A stretch of 64,000 bases of DNA. Source: Histomonas meleagridis (taxonomy: Eukaryota > Parabasalia > Tritrichomonadida > Dientamoebidae). The stretch covers positions 124,001 to 188,000 of the forward strand of contig WSYJ01000013.1 in assembly GCA_020186115.1 (NCBI GenBank), given 5' to 3'. The notes below the pieces were generated by a model, which was not told where the DNA came from, did no database searches, and saw nothing but the letters and a program-made list of their open reading frames with translations. Shown here piece by piece: positions 49,404 through 60,400 of the stretch. The stretch's first letter is position 1; each line of letters begins with the position of its first letter. A program made the position numbers and the translations under genes.

Positions 49404-50690
49404 ATGAGTTTTCAATCTCCTCTTTTTAATGGACTACAAAGTGCATCAAGTTCAAGTAAAGGTTCATTAATACCAACAACAGGTTCTTTATTTTCAGGCT
49501 CTTCTTTGACCGGTCAAGGTCTTTTCTCCGGAATTGGAAATAATGCTGCATCTTCTTCAGCTGCATCTTCTACGACTACGCCTTCTACAACCACACCTGC
49601 CTCAATTACATCAACTCCAAGCACAACTTCTGCTTCTACAACAACAGATCAAAATATATCAACAGATGGTATAAAGTACACTCCACAAGCACTTCCAGGA
49701 GGAACATATAAGTGTACAACAATTATGGCAGATCCTAAATTCAAAAATTACACCCCATTGGAACTCAGAGTTTATGACTATGTTAAGAAAAACAAAATTG
49801 AAAAACTTCCACCGCAACCTGAAAAACCAAAAGAAGCCGCACCTGCAGCTCAGCCGTTGTCACTATTTTCAAAAACTACCGGCACAGATAATACTAATAA
49901 TAATAATAAGACCTTTGGGTTTGGTGCAGTTCAAGATCATGGCGAAGGCCTTAAAATCAATTGGCAGAAAGCAACGTATCCAACTGAAATTGCATATAAG
50001 GTTGAATCAGCAGCTCCTTATTTCCAACCAATTCCAAAAATAACAATAGAAAGCAGGCAGCATGGATACTCTGGTACCTCTGAGCAACAAATTGTTCGAC
50101 ATAAGAATTATTCAAAATTATTTCAACCAAGAACATCAACTCACATCAAGCAGTCTGTGGTTCCTCTTGTTGTCCCATCAAAGATGTACAGCCTTGCAGA
50201 ACCAGCTCCATCTTGTTTGGATCAATTCAGATTAGATGCACCTCAAGAACTAGAAAATAAATATCTAACGACAGTGCCTTCACTCAAAGAAATTGGAGAT
50301 ACGAAAAAGGTTGCCCATTTTAGAATCGAAAGACAAGAATTTGGAGCAATTGATTTTCAAAATACTATTGACATTTCTGGATTCGACTTCAGGAAAGATG
50401 TCGTCATCAATGAAAGGTTTGTTGATGTGTATAGAAGAAAGAGAGATATTCCAGAAGTTGGAACGGGATTAAATACAGATGCAATTATAACCTTATATAA
50501 GGTTTTCCCAAAGGACAAAAGAAGTGGGAAAAGATATAAGACAGATGACTTAAACATTGTAAATGGGTACCAAAGTCAGCTGAAGGAATACTGCTTGTCT
50601 AAAAACATCAGGTTCATTTCCTATCACCCAAGCGGGGTGCTCCAATTTGCGGTTAGCTGCTTTAACAGAGGTCCGTTTGAGTTCCCCTAA
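49404..50690 (+). CDS. NUP98: Nup98-like nucleoporin with non-cleaving C-terminal domain
   Basis: A 428-residue protein. The N-terminal 90 residues are Ser/Thr/Gly-rich with GLFSG, SLFSG and similar FG-type units but few true FG repeats. ADPKFKNYTPLELRVYDYVK (about 110-130) resembles the ELRLEDY segment next to the GLEBS motif in Nup98. Residues about 280-428 match the Nup98 autoproteolytic domain: LTTVPSLKEIGD, then FRIERQEFGAIDFQNTIDIS, then VGTGLNTDAIITLYKVFPKD and FISYHPSGVLQFAV. The usual His-Phe-Ser cleavage site is Cys-Phe-Asn here, followed by only RGPFEFP, so no cleavage is expected. It should anchor in the nuclear pore and interact with transport receptors. No Nup96 part follows. 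Confidence 0.75.
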   Translation: MSFQSPLFNGLQSASSSSKGSLIPTTGSLFSGSSLTGQGLFSGIGNNAASSSAASSTTTPSTTTPASITSTPSTTSASTTTDQNISTDGIKYTPQALPGGTYKCTTIMADPKFKNYTPLELRVYDYVKKNKIEKLPPQPEKPKEAAPAAQPLSLFSKTTGTDNTNNNNKTFGFGAVQDHGEGLKINWQKATYPTEIAYKVESAAPYFQPIPKITIESRQHGYSGTSEQQIVRHKNYSKLFQPRTSTHIKQSVVPLVVPSKMYSLAEPAPSCLDQFRLDAPQELENKYLTTVPSLKEIGDTKKVAHFRIERQEFGAIDFQNTIDISGFDFRKDVVINERFVDVYRRKRDIPEVGTGLNTDAIITLYKVFPKDKRSGKRYKTDDLNIVNGYQSQLKEYCLSKNIRFISYHPSGVLQFAVSCFNRGPFEFP

Positions 50691-51194
50691 ATTCCAAATT
50701 ATAGCTTATTTTGAAATATAAATAAATAAAACTTCTTAAATTAAGTTTGAGATGAATACATAAATTTTTCTTTTCAATTTTTGAAAGTCTCAAAATGCAT
50801 AACGAAAATTATTATAAAAAAATATTGTTCGCTTTTATAGTTTCTATCATATTTTAATTAAGGATAAGTAAATGGTTGTCATTTAAGGAAAAATAAGGTA
50901 GTTGCAGCAGAGTGTCTCGGGCTCTTTCTACTGAATTGCAAATAAAGTACTCTCCATCCTTAAATTTAGAGGATTTTGTGTAGTGGGTTTGATTTTCTAC
51001 TATTGTTATGTTATCAAAACAAATTCTATATTATATACTTAGATTGATATAAAATTCATTGTTTTTAGCATATCGGAATCACTTGATACATCCTCATTAT
51101 CAAGTTTTGTTCTTCCATTTTTTAATTGGTTCCCCAAAAAATGAATTCACAAGAATAATTTTACATAAATTTAAATGATAAAGAGATCACAAAA
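50691..51194. other. 504-bp gap, no gene seen
   Basis: AT-rich spacer downstream of the nucleoporin gene. No feature is recognised. Confidence 0.55.
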
Positions 51195-51885
51195 AGTATC
51201 AAATAAAAATATTTTTGTACACTATAAAACAGAAATAGAAAGCAAAACATATCATTTTAATGAATTTGAGATTGTGTTTTTAGATAATTATGAAAAACTT
51301 TCAAAGAATGATTGGGAGCTTCATAAAGAATAAATTAAAGAATGAGTTAATCCAAATGAAATATCAAAAATAATTCGAAATGATGAAATAGAAAAACCAT
51401 AAGAAATATCATCACAAACAAATTTTAATGATAATTATACCATCACTTTATGAAAGATGTTTATTTATTAACAAATGCCCCATTTCACTTATTAATTATG
51501 CAGCATTTTTTTTCCAGTTAAATGTTTTAAATATTTACTTATGAATGGAGCAAAAGTAGATAACACAAGTAAATATGCAGTTGCAAGTGGAAATGAAGAA
51601 ATTATTCATTTATGTGAACAAAATCATTTATCTTTTCAAAATGCATATAAAGCAGCAATTTAATTTCAATAAATTGATATCAATATCAATATCATTATGA
51701 AAATAAAATCAAAAAATTAAATGATAATTTGGGATGTTTTTTATAAAAAAGGCAATTATGAAATTCTTTCATTATTGGAAGAACATCTGGATGAAAACAA
51801 AAATTTTGTAATCAATAAATCAGCAAGTTCATGAAATTTATATCTCATTGTTCAAAAAAAATCCTTTTGGAAAATTCACAGAGGA
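51195..51885 (+). pseudogene. DUF3447 ankyrin-family relic
   Basis: Heavily decayed copy of the core of genes C and D. Recognisable pieces are VHYKTEIESKT, LDNYEKLSKNDWELHKE followed by a stop, SKIIRNDEIEK, PSLYERCLFIN, then FFFQLNVLNIYL-type sequence with frame changes, NGAKVDNTSKYAVASGNEEI, then IHLCEQNHLSFQNAYKAAI and a stop. No start or repeat array remains. It is closest in wording to gene D, suggesting a recent duplicate that decayed. Confidence 0.65.
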
Positions 51886-52085
51886 GAAACCATCAAGTAT
51901 AAATCAACACCATGGTGTTGTACGTACATCTTTGTAAACAAATCCCAAGTTAATAAATCATTTATAATATTTTGCTAAATTGATAATTACTTTAATTGGT
52001 AAATTTCTCCATATAATTTTAATAGTGAACGAATATTTATTCAATTTTTTCTATTTATAATAATCGTTTTTACCAAACTTCAAAA

Positions 52086-53354
52086 ATGGCTGGTAATCCA
52101 CAGGATCTTGACCAGCAATTATTTGAGTCAATTGAAAAGGGCAACTTAAACTTATTAAAATCTTTGCTAGAACCAAATTTTCGAATTGATACAATTGTAT
52201 TTTTATTTTTTAATTTCCAGCTTCGTGATGTGTATTTTTATATGATAACAGCAGTTATGCACTCAATGGCGCATGTACAAGGAAGCCAACATTGTTAATT
52301 ATTGCAGCTGCTTTTTCGCAATTACAAATTGTTCAATACTTACTTCAAAAAGGAGCAAATCCAAACATTTGTGACGTTTGCTTTTATCTTTTAAAGTTTT
52401 TTAAAAATTATTCGAGTTAATTTTCTTTTACAATCAGTTGATTTAGAATAATTCGAAGTCCCTTACATTTTGCTGCAATGAAATCAAATGCTGATATTGT
52501 TCGAACTTTAATTTTATTTAAGGCTGATGTTAACAAGCAAGATATTTCATTAAAATATTTTGGGTTTTCTTTTCTTTTTTGATATTTCTTAATTATTTTT
52601 TAATGTTTTTTTGTATAAATTCGAACGCCACTTCATTATTGCTGTGAATTTGGGTTTAAAGAAGGTGCTAAATTACTTCTTGATGCTGGCGCATCGATTA
52701 ATATTCAAACACGAATGCTTGAGACCCCATTAATTGTTGCTTTAATATCTGGGCAAAAAGAAATGGTACATTTTCTAATCAACTCAAGAGCATCTGTCGA
52801 AAAATGTGGAATTCATGTTGATATAAATTTTTTCATGTTTATTATATTTTATTCAAACTCCACTTTTCTTTGCAAGTGATAAAGAATCTGTCGAAACATT
52901 AATAAAAGCAGGTGCTAGAGTTAAAGTTATAAATGATGAAGGTGTATTTTTATATATATTTCAAACGCCACTTCATACTGCTTCTTCTCGTGGCTTATTA
53001 GAAGTTGCAAAAGTTTTAATCGAAAATGGCGCTGATGTAAATGCTCAAGATAATCAAAAACAATCTCCACTTCATAAAGCAGCTGAAAATGGACAAGCAG
53101 AAATTTGTAAATTACTTCTACAAAATAAGGCTGAGATTAAAGTTGTCGATTCTGCAAGAAGAAGCCCGGAAATGCTTGCAAGAAGAAATGACCACTTTAA
53201 TGTGCTGGCTGTGATATCCGAATTCCAAACAGCCAAAGAAAATTATGATTCTTCTTTGATTTCGTTTAAGCCTATCCAAGGTGTTGAGAACTCCACAGAA
53301 CCTCCAAATGCTGATGTATCTTACGAGTACTTTAAATTTAATATGAAAGAATAA
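52086..53354 (+). CDS. Ankyrin-repeat gene E, with two mini-introns and inter-repeat inserts
   Basis: ATG 52086 (MAGNPQDLDQQLFESIEKGN) opens ankyrin repeats without the DUF3447 core. Two candidate introns, 52197-52220 (24 nt) and 52232-52254 (23 nt), both start GTATTTTTAT and end CAG. Removing them gives RIDTILRDVYALNGACTRKP, which joins the first repeat to LLIIAAAFSQLQIVQYLLQK. Later repeats are separated by inserts of 81, 80, 46 and 30 nt (52376-52456, 52545-52624, 52811-52856, 52935-52964). From 52965 to the end the frame is open: TPLHTASSRGLLEVAKVLIE, SPLHKAAENGQAEICKLLLQ, and a tail ending YEYFKFNMKE. All repeats are well conserved with no frameshift inside exons, so this gene looks functional if the inserts are removed. 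It is probably a soluble interaction protein. Confidence 0.65.
52197..52220 (+). other. Candidate 24-nt spliceosomal mini-intron
   Basis: Starts GTATTTTTAT and ends TTTCCAG. Removal is in frame and improves the ankyrin match. Its length is in the range of the shortest intron class reported for Trichomonas vaginalis (about 25 nt). Confidence 0.45.
52232..52254 (+). other. Candidate 23-nt spliceosomal mini-intron
   Basis: Starts GTATTTTTAT and ends ACAGCAG. Its removal changes the frame and joins GATGT to TTATGCACTC, giving DVYALNG and the following intact repeat, which is otherwise out of frame with the ATG. Confidence 0.55.
52376..52964 (+). repeat. Inter-repeat inserts of ankyrin gene E
   Basis: Inserts of 81, 80, 46 and 30 nt at the same hairpin position of the repeat as in genes A-D. 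The 30-nt one is the normal 12 bases (Asp-Glu-Gly-Gln) plus 18 extra bases beginning GTATTTTTAT. Confidence 0.65.
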
Positions 53355-53969
53355 TAAAATGTAATATGTAAATATTTTTAAATTTTTTTGTTTAATTTGT
53401 TACATATGTAAAATCCAAAACATTTAAAATTAAACATTAAAACAAATATTTAAACAAAAACTTATGATAAATCACTAAATAAAAATGATTACAGTTATCA
53501 TTTAATGTATTAACAAAAAATTAAAAATTTAAGATTTACTAAATTTTTTAATATTAAATGAATACCTGGTAATTATTAGAGAATATGATTTTAGTGAATA
53601 TTTTCATTAAAAAGCATGGGTAAGCTATGAATGAAACAATTTTCTTATTTTATAAAAAAAAAAAAAAAATGTTTTACGATATACACTTTACACAATAGAA
53701 ATATCTATAGTGTTCCTAGAAAAAAGATTAAAGCATATTCTAATTCAAAATGCTAATTTTCAAGATACTTAATAAAACATCATCAATTAAATTTTAAATG
53801 CAAATATATATCATTTTAATTGCCATGTAATAAATATATTTAAATATGTACAAATGAAATATCAAAATCATCTAAATTCATATTTTATAAGCAAATACTA
53901 AAACACATCCAAATTCCAATTCCAAAGATCATTAATAATAAACCACAACCACAATCACCTAAACATGAT
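53355..53969. other. 615-bp convergent spacer, no gene seen
   Basis: Very AT-rich, including a run of about 14 A residues near 53656. No feature is recognised. Confidence 0.6.
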
Positions 53970-56246
53970 TTATTCACCTATTTGCGTATCTCCTTTTACA
54001 TTTTCGCTAAATTTATTATTCTCATTCGACAGAATTCTTGCCACGCTCGTTGCATACACTCCGAACTCGCTATGATGTTCTATTTGGTTGTCATCTATTT
54101 TCGTTTCTCCCCCTTCGACATGTATTCCCGTTCCTCCGTTGTTACGAATTACGTTACTTTGTATTACACTTTTCGAGTTGATGTCAGTGAACACTCCGCA
54201 AATTCCGCAGTCGAAAATTTCGGACTTGACAATGATAACTTCGCTTTTCTCCCCTGCGAAGACTGCTGTTTTATTTTCGTTATGTATCCGACAATTATCG
54301 ATTTCTGTTACGCCTTTATCATGCGCAAATATTCCGATTCCGCCATTGGATTCAGATATTGTACATCGATTAAATTGACCTTTAGCTTCGTTACGTATTT
54401 CAGCATGACATTGACCACTTTGGAAAAATGTACAGTCAATGAAAACACCAATCGATTTGTCGTCTAAAATCAGTGACGAACTTGAAATATGTTTCGAAAA
54501 TGTGCATTTCGTAAATTGCGATTTCGTGTTTGAGCCAGTTAAATGGATGGCAAAACTTGAGTTAGAGTCAAAGCTACATGAGTTAAGCTGTGGAGTGGAT
54601 GAGTTAGAGATGTCAAACCCAATTCCATGATTGATGCCAAACTCACAATTATTAAAAGTGGGCGATGAATTGGATGAAACTGCGCCATATTGTTCGTTTT
54701 GACGTAATAAACAATGGTTAAATAATGGGGTGGACCCATCTAATGATGTAATTCCGGAAGACAAATTCTCCGTAAAATTACAATTGATAAACATGGGCTG
54801 CGCTTCAGGACCACGTATTTGACACCCTACAAGCGTATTAGCCTCAAATGTGCAATTTTGGAAAAATGCAGATTTGGATGATATCAATGCTCCAGCTCCT
54901 TTGTTTTGGTTAAATTGCGATGACAATATGCAGGAACAAGTATCTTTTGATAATTCAATACCATTAGATGAACTATTTGAAAATGTACAACCCTGAATTT
55001 GAATCTTGGATTCTCCAGTGGATATTAGCCCAGATAGTGGTGATGCTATCACTTTACAATTTTCCATTAATAAATTTGATGATTGTACATATATAGTCAA
55101 TGGTGAACAATCTAATAAATATAAAAACCCAGAGTTAACAACAGTTACGGGCTTATTAAGTTGTAATCCTGTACAATGTACTGATGAATTATTAGATGAT
55201 ACAGTCGATTTGCAGTGCCCCGAAAAAGTGCCATTCTTTATATTAACGGTCGCTCCTAATGTTGATGTTAATAAATTTTCATTTTCAGAGTCAAAAACAT
55301 CACATTTAATGAAGGTAGAAACAGAATGACCACTACAATGAATAACAGACTTAGTACAATCGCCAATTGAACTTTCTTCTATAAAACAATTTCCACCTTC
55401 AATTTGCAATGCCGTTCCATTAATTGATTCGATTTTGCTTTTTGTAACAACAAGGATTCCATCAGTTATAGAAAGGCCTCTTCCTGAAATATTACATTGA
55501 TGAAGTAGTAATGATGCTTCATCTGTAACATTAATACAATTTTTAGAGTTATTGGTAAATGTGGTATTGATGCAACTAACAACGCCTTTGTTTTGTACAG
55601 AAAGAGTTGATGAAAACTTAGAATTACGGATTTGAACATTTCCTGAATTAACGACAAATGTTCCTCCGTTAATTTGTATTCCGTCAATTTGAATGGCACC
55701 GCCATCAATAACGAAACTTTCTGTGTCAGATTTGAAAAATGCATTTCCATCTGATTTGATGGATATATTTTTAGAAATAGTAAATGGTCCTTTATAATTA
55801 CCTGGTTTGAGTACAATTAATGTGTTTGATTTTGCTGTTGCAATCGTATCTGATAAAGATGGTTTTGAATCCGGTGAAATTGTGATTTGTTTTAATGATT
55901 CATTTGATGGAAAATCAAAAGAAATATCTGGCTTTTGATGCTTATAGAATGATATCGATATTCCCGTATTAAGAGATAATTTAATTGGCTTAGTATCCAT
56001 TGGAATTGATGATCCTTCCTTTGGTGTGATTGTTTCTAAAAAAACACCAAGATCAGACTTAGTTGGTCGGAATTGTCCTAATGTACCACCAATAAAAAAT
56101 GATGAACTATCAAAAGCTTCTATTATACTTGCTTGATCTGAAAATCCTCCAATTCCTGTATGTTTTGTAGCATTGACATTTATTGGAATTACAACATTAT
56201 CTTCGAGTTGCTTAATTTGTGATAGAAATTGAGAAAAATCGCTCAT
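53970..56246 (-). CDS. Right-handed parallel beta-helix repeat protein (FBXO11/SHCBP1-like)
   Basis: A 758-residue protein. Residues about 1-120 form a non-repeat N-terminal part; there is no signal peptide and no clear F-box. From about residue 125 to the end there are over 20 parallel beta-helix (PbH1-type) coils of about 21-24 residues, each with an N-x-x-[FI]-x-x-N or C-x-[FI] rung. Examples are PMFINCNFTENLSSGITSLD, then PLFNHCLLRQNEQYGAVSSN and PTFNNCEFGINHGIGFDISN. Such helices bind sugars in enzymes, but cytosolic relatives (FBXO11, SHCBP1) use them for protein binding. Lacking a signal peptide, this one is probably intracellular. The repeated Cys at the strand corners could form a stacked ladder inside the helix. 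Confidence 0.85.
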   Translation of the reverse strand: MSDFSQFLSQIKQLEDNVVIPINVNATKHTGIGGFSDQASIIEAFDSSSFFIGGTLGQFRPTKSDLGVFLETITPKEGSSIPMDTKPIKLSLNTGISISFYKHQKPDISFDFPSNESLKQITISPDSKPSLSDTIATAKSNTLIVLKPGNYKGPFTISKNISIKSDGNAFFKSDTESFVIDGGAIQIDGIQINGGTFVVNSGNVQIRNSKFSSTLSVQNKGVVSCINTTFTNNSKNCINVTDEASLLLHQCNISGRGLSITDGILVVTKSKIESINGTALQIEGGNCFIEESSIGDCTKSVIHCSGHSVSTFIKCDVFDSENENLLTSTLGATVNIKNGTFSGHCKSTVSSNNSSVHCTGLQLNKPVTVVNSGFLYLLDCSPLTIYVQSSNLLMENCKVIASPLSGLISTGESKIQIQGCTFSNSSSNGIELSKDTCSCILSSQFNQNKGAGALISSKSAFFQNCTFEANTLVGCQIRGPEAQPMFINCNFTENLSSGITSLDGSTPLFNHCLLRQNEQYGAVSSNSSPTFNNCEFGINHGIGFDISNSSTPQLNSCSFDSNSSFAIHLTGSNTKSQFTKCTFSKHISSSSLILDDKSIGVFIDCTFFQSGQCHAEIRNEAKGQFNRCTISESNGGIGIFAHDKGVTEIDNCRIHNENKTAVFAGEKSEVIIVKSEIFDCGICGVFTDINSKSVIQSNVIRNNGGTGIHVEGGETKIDDNQIEHHSEFGVYATSVARILSNENNKFSENVKGDTQIGE

Positions 56247-56761
56247 AAAGAATCGTCAAATTGATTTTTATGAGATTAATTGTAGACCGTTAATTCCCAA
56301 TATTATCACATCACATGTCTTTGGTGAAAACGATAAATAATATTCAGTCATCGGCCGTTAAATACAATTGACACTTTTCATTTGACGTTTAGAAATTCAT
56401 TTCAGGATATTGTTCATTAGTTTCAGACTTACAAAGCAATTTTGATTTACTAAACGACACGCAGGATACCAGCAATTCAAAATAGAACAAATTACACGCA
56501 TACATAAAAAATTTAATCATCAGATGAAATGCTATTGAATAAAGATCTATCAACAACAAAGCTATTGACAAGCTCAAGATGATCTTGGTATTGTACGGAC
56601 AGAAGCTAATTCGCATTATTTTTGACCAAAAAAGATAAATTTGACAAACATTTTTTTCCTCAATAATTAATCCCCTTAAAAATACACACCATTGCATGCT
56701 AATACATTATGTATACAAAATGAAAGTATCATATAGAAAAATTTACTAAAATGACAAACAT
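56247..56761. other. 515-bp gap, weak minus-strand frame only
   Basis: CCGTTAAT (about 56288) and GGCCGTTAAATAC (about 56353) promoter-like boxes lie close to the beta-helix start. A 102-codon minus-strand frame (56389-56697) encodes a hydrophobic stretch with no family resemblance; I do not call it a gene. Confidence 0.45.
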
Positions 56762-56998
56762 CTATGCGAAAATTTCCCGTTGAGCTCCCATAGAGCTCAC
56801 AATTGTTGTTTCGACCGATTTTTCATGGACAATGAAAGTACGACAGAACTGTCTTGGAGCGAATGTTGATCTGCTCATTTGCCCCACAATTGAGGGTCTT
56901 GAAGGTCTTTCCAAGCTCCTACCAATAACCTCTGGGTCTGTTGTGTATGTAGATTTTGAGTATTTCCTGTTTACTGAGGTTTCTGTTAGCTCGGACAT
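56762..56998 (-). CDS. Small protein with DPxVIGxxLxRPSxP motif, unknown function
   Basis: The start is ATG 56998 (MSELTETSVNRKYSK). The 78-residue protein has the stretch DPEVIGRSLERPSRPSIVGQ at about 22-41, matching DPTVIGKNLPRPSAPNLIQI in the protein at 40316. The C-terminal half is basic with TFAPRQFCRTFIVHEKSVET. AACCGTT in the coding sense (about 25 bases upstream) is a promoter-like box. No domain, signal or membrane segment is recognised. Confidence 0.5.
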   Translation of the reverse strand: MSELTETSVNRKYSKSTYTTDPEVIGRSLERPSRPSIVGQMSRSTFAPRQFCRTFIVHEKSVETTIVSSMGAQREIFA

Positions 56999-57490
56999 AA
57001 TGGACAAAGTGGTCAACGGTTATCGGTCAAAACCAATGTAAATGCCATCGGTTAAAGATTTTGAATGCTCAACTTTTGAATACATTTTTCTGTTATTGAC
57101 ATTTGCCAAAGTCCACACGACTTTTTCTTTAGATTCTGATCGTTTTTCTGGTTCATCAAAAATAACATCATAAACAATTCATATTTTAATGTTATTCTTA
57201 ATGATTCTTAATAACATCAAACAATTAAACAATTAATTTCTGTTTTATAACGTTGCAAACTCAACAAATATTTACGTAAATTTAATTTGAAATTTGTTTT
57301 CGTACATTTCAACTTTTACATATAAAAACATTTGTCAGCAAAAGGGCGTCGGCAGTGATATCATTAAATGTAAATATAAAATGTTTTAACATCCAAAAAA
57401 TGTTTTTTAGTTACATTCAATGAATGGTGTTAAATTGCCGATAATCGTTCTTTTTGTAAACCATTGAAAACATTTATTGATTTTTTGCAA
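56999..57490. other. 492-bp divergent spacer, no gene seen
   Basis: Between the small DPxVIG gene (minus) and the BspA-like gene (plus). The frame upstream of 57491 is open for nine codons without an ATG. No other feature. Confidence 0.5.
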
Positions 57491-60400
57491 ATGTCCGAAC
57501 AAGAAGAAACCCAACCGAAAGCAGAGACAGAGACAACGGACGCACCACAACAACCAGACCTGCCGAAGGAAGAAGTCAAGACAATTTCGAATATCGTTCC
57601 ATATGGCGCGAAATTAGTTAGCGAAGGACAGTTCCGTGATAATCTCGAAATAACGCATGCGAAGATTCCGCAGACAGTTATCAAAGTCAATGCGAATGCA
57701 TTTTCCGGCTGCACAAATTTGGAGGCATTTATCGTCTCCAAAAGCATGGAGCCAACTCTACAATACATTGGCCCAAACGCGTTCTACATGTGCACCAAAT
57801 TACATTCTGTCGATATACCAATCGGCGTAACCGAGATAGCGGAGAATGCATTCTTCGGTTGCACCAGTCTTAAGAAGGTCAAAATCCCATCAACGGTCAC
57901 AAAGATCGGCGCGAACGCATTTCCCGAAGGCATTGAGTTCGATCTTGTCTTTCCAGATGAGATCAAATCAATCCAAGCAAATCAATTCAAAGACCGCAAG
58001 GAATTATACAAAATCGAACTTCCGCTAAACATCAGTCAGATATGTCGCGAAGCATTTGCGGGATGTGTCAATGTCAAATCAATCAAAATCCCATTGACAT
58101 GTTCAACGCTTAGTGACGGGGCATTTGCACGCTGCGAAAGTCTCGAAGGGATCACATTTCCGACGCGTCTCGATAAGATCAGTCCACGTCTTTGTTATGG
58201 ATGTAAGTCGATCACTACCATCGAAATCCCATCGATGGTTAAACAAATCCTTAACAGTGCATTCGAAGGCTGCGTTAACTTACAGAGTGTACAACTTCCC
58301 GAATCACTTACATCGATTGGTAATTTGGCATTTTCTGGTTGTGAGAATATCGTCGAGATGAAGATCCCAGAGGCAGTAGTTAAGTTTGGCGATTATGCTT
58401 TTAAGGGATGTTTGAAGTTGTCGAGTATTAATATTCCAAACTCGACAACGAACATTGGTAAAGGAGCATTTAGTAATTGTCCATCATTAGGTAACTTAAT
58501 ATTACCGACGAGTGTTGTTTCTATTGGGGAAACAGCATTCGATGAAACATGTTTAGTTGAACAAATTATTATAGCAGAAGGTGATGAACTTGAAGAACGA
58601 TTTGTAAATGGTAAAGATTTAATTACTTATGCTCGTGTACCAGAGAATGTTAAAACTATTGGGCTACGAGCATTTATAGGATATTCTAAACTACAAAAAG
58701 TAGTAATTCCAAATACTGTTACTACTATTGGATATTTGGCATTTAAGAAATGTACGTCAATTAAAGTTATCGAATTACCATCAACAATTACAATGATTTG
58801 TGATTCTGCTTTCGAAGGTTGCGTAATGTTAGAATCGATTAATATTCCCGAAAGTGTTAAATTAATTGGACATAAAGCATTTAAAGATTGTATTGCACTT
58901 AAGTCAATTGATATTCCTTCTTCTGTTGTTGAAATGGGTGATGACGTATTTCATCAAAATACTGTAGTTAATTTAATTGTAATTAATGGTACAAAAGTTA
59001 TTGAAGAAAATCAATTCCAAGATAGAGTCGATATAGTGAAAGTTATATTACCTGAAAGTGTAACTGAAATTAAACAATGTGCATTTTATGGATGTAATCA
59101 TTTAAAGGAAATCCAATTAACTTCATCAATAGAGAAAATTGAAAAATTTGCATTTGCTCAATGTACAAATCTTTTAAGTTTTAATGTGCCTGAAAAAGTT
59201 ACTGAAATTGATGATCATTTATTTGAGAATTGTATAAGTTTAGCAGAAGTTAATTTACCTGATAATATAATACGTATTGGGAAATATTCATTTTCAATGT
59301 GTTCGAAACTTAAAGCAATTAAATTACCAAATATTACTGAAATTTGTGAATTTGCTTTCCAAGGCTGTACTATAATGGATAATATTATATTACCTAATAC
59401 GATAAAGAGAATTGGTATTGCAGCATTTGCAGAATGTAATGGATTTACAAATATTATATTACCTAATGAATTAAAGGAATTAAGTGCATATACATTTTCA
59501 GGATGTGAAAACTTACAAGAAATTGTTATACCTGAAAGCGTCGAAATTATTGGTAGTGATGTATTTCATGAATGTAAATCATTAATTAAAGTAATTATTC
59601 CTCCAAATATCAAACGAATTGAAGATTATACATTTGCTAATTGTATTTCATTAAATGAAGTTCAACTTCCGAATTGTATTACATTTATCGGTAATTTAGC
59701 ATTTTTCGAATGTATTAAATTATCAATATTTAATATGCCTACTTCAATAGAATCTATAGGTGATCATTCATTTGAGAAATGTATTGAGTTAACTAATATT
59801 GAATTACCAAATGGACTTAAATCTATTGGTGAATGTTCATTCTTAGGTTGTATTAAATTAAATACAATTGTCTTACCAAATACATTAATAACTATGGGTT
59901 TATCATCATTCTCTGATTGTATTAACTTAACAAATATTACATTATCTAATCAATTAACTAAACTTGAAAGTAAAGTCTTTGATAATTGTGAAAATCTTTC
60001 GGATATTATTATCCCTGAATCAATTCTTGAAATTGGTCATCAAACATTTAAGAATTGTAAGAAATTAACAAATATTATATTACCATCAAATATTACATCA
60101 ATTGGATGTCAAATATTCAAAAGTTGTATTAGTTTACAATCAATTAAATTATCACCATTAATTAAAGTTATAGATGAAAGTGCATTTGAAGGTTGTGTAG
60201 CATTAAAATCAATCGAATTATTCGAAGGTATTGAACGAATTGGTATGAAAGCATTCGAATCTTGTAAAAGTATTACAGAAATGCATATTCCTTCATCTGT
60301 TAATTACATCGGTCAACAAGCATTTAAGAATTGTATTAATCTTCAAAAGATTAACATACCCGAGAAATTAACAGCTATTAATGTTGAGACATTTTATAAT

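Noticed and set aside
53640-53670. Long A-run as a possible poly(A) tail of a retrocopy
   Set aside because: No processed gene copy lies upstream and no target-site duplication was visible, so simple AT-rich sequence is sufficient.
53982-54467. 161-codon plus-strand frame antisense to the beta-helix gene
   Set aside because: It is a shadow of the minus-strand beta-helix repeats, which are regular over 750 residues.
56389-56697. 102-codon minus-strand frame with hydrophobic stretches
   Set aside because: It has an ATG but no recognisable family, and lies in the likely promoter region of the beta-helix gene; too weak to call a gene.
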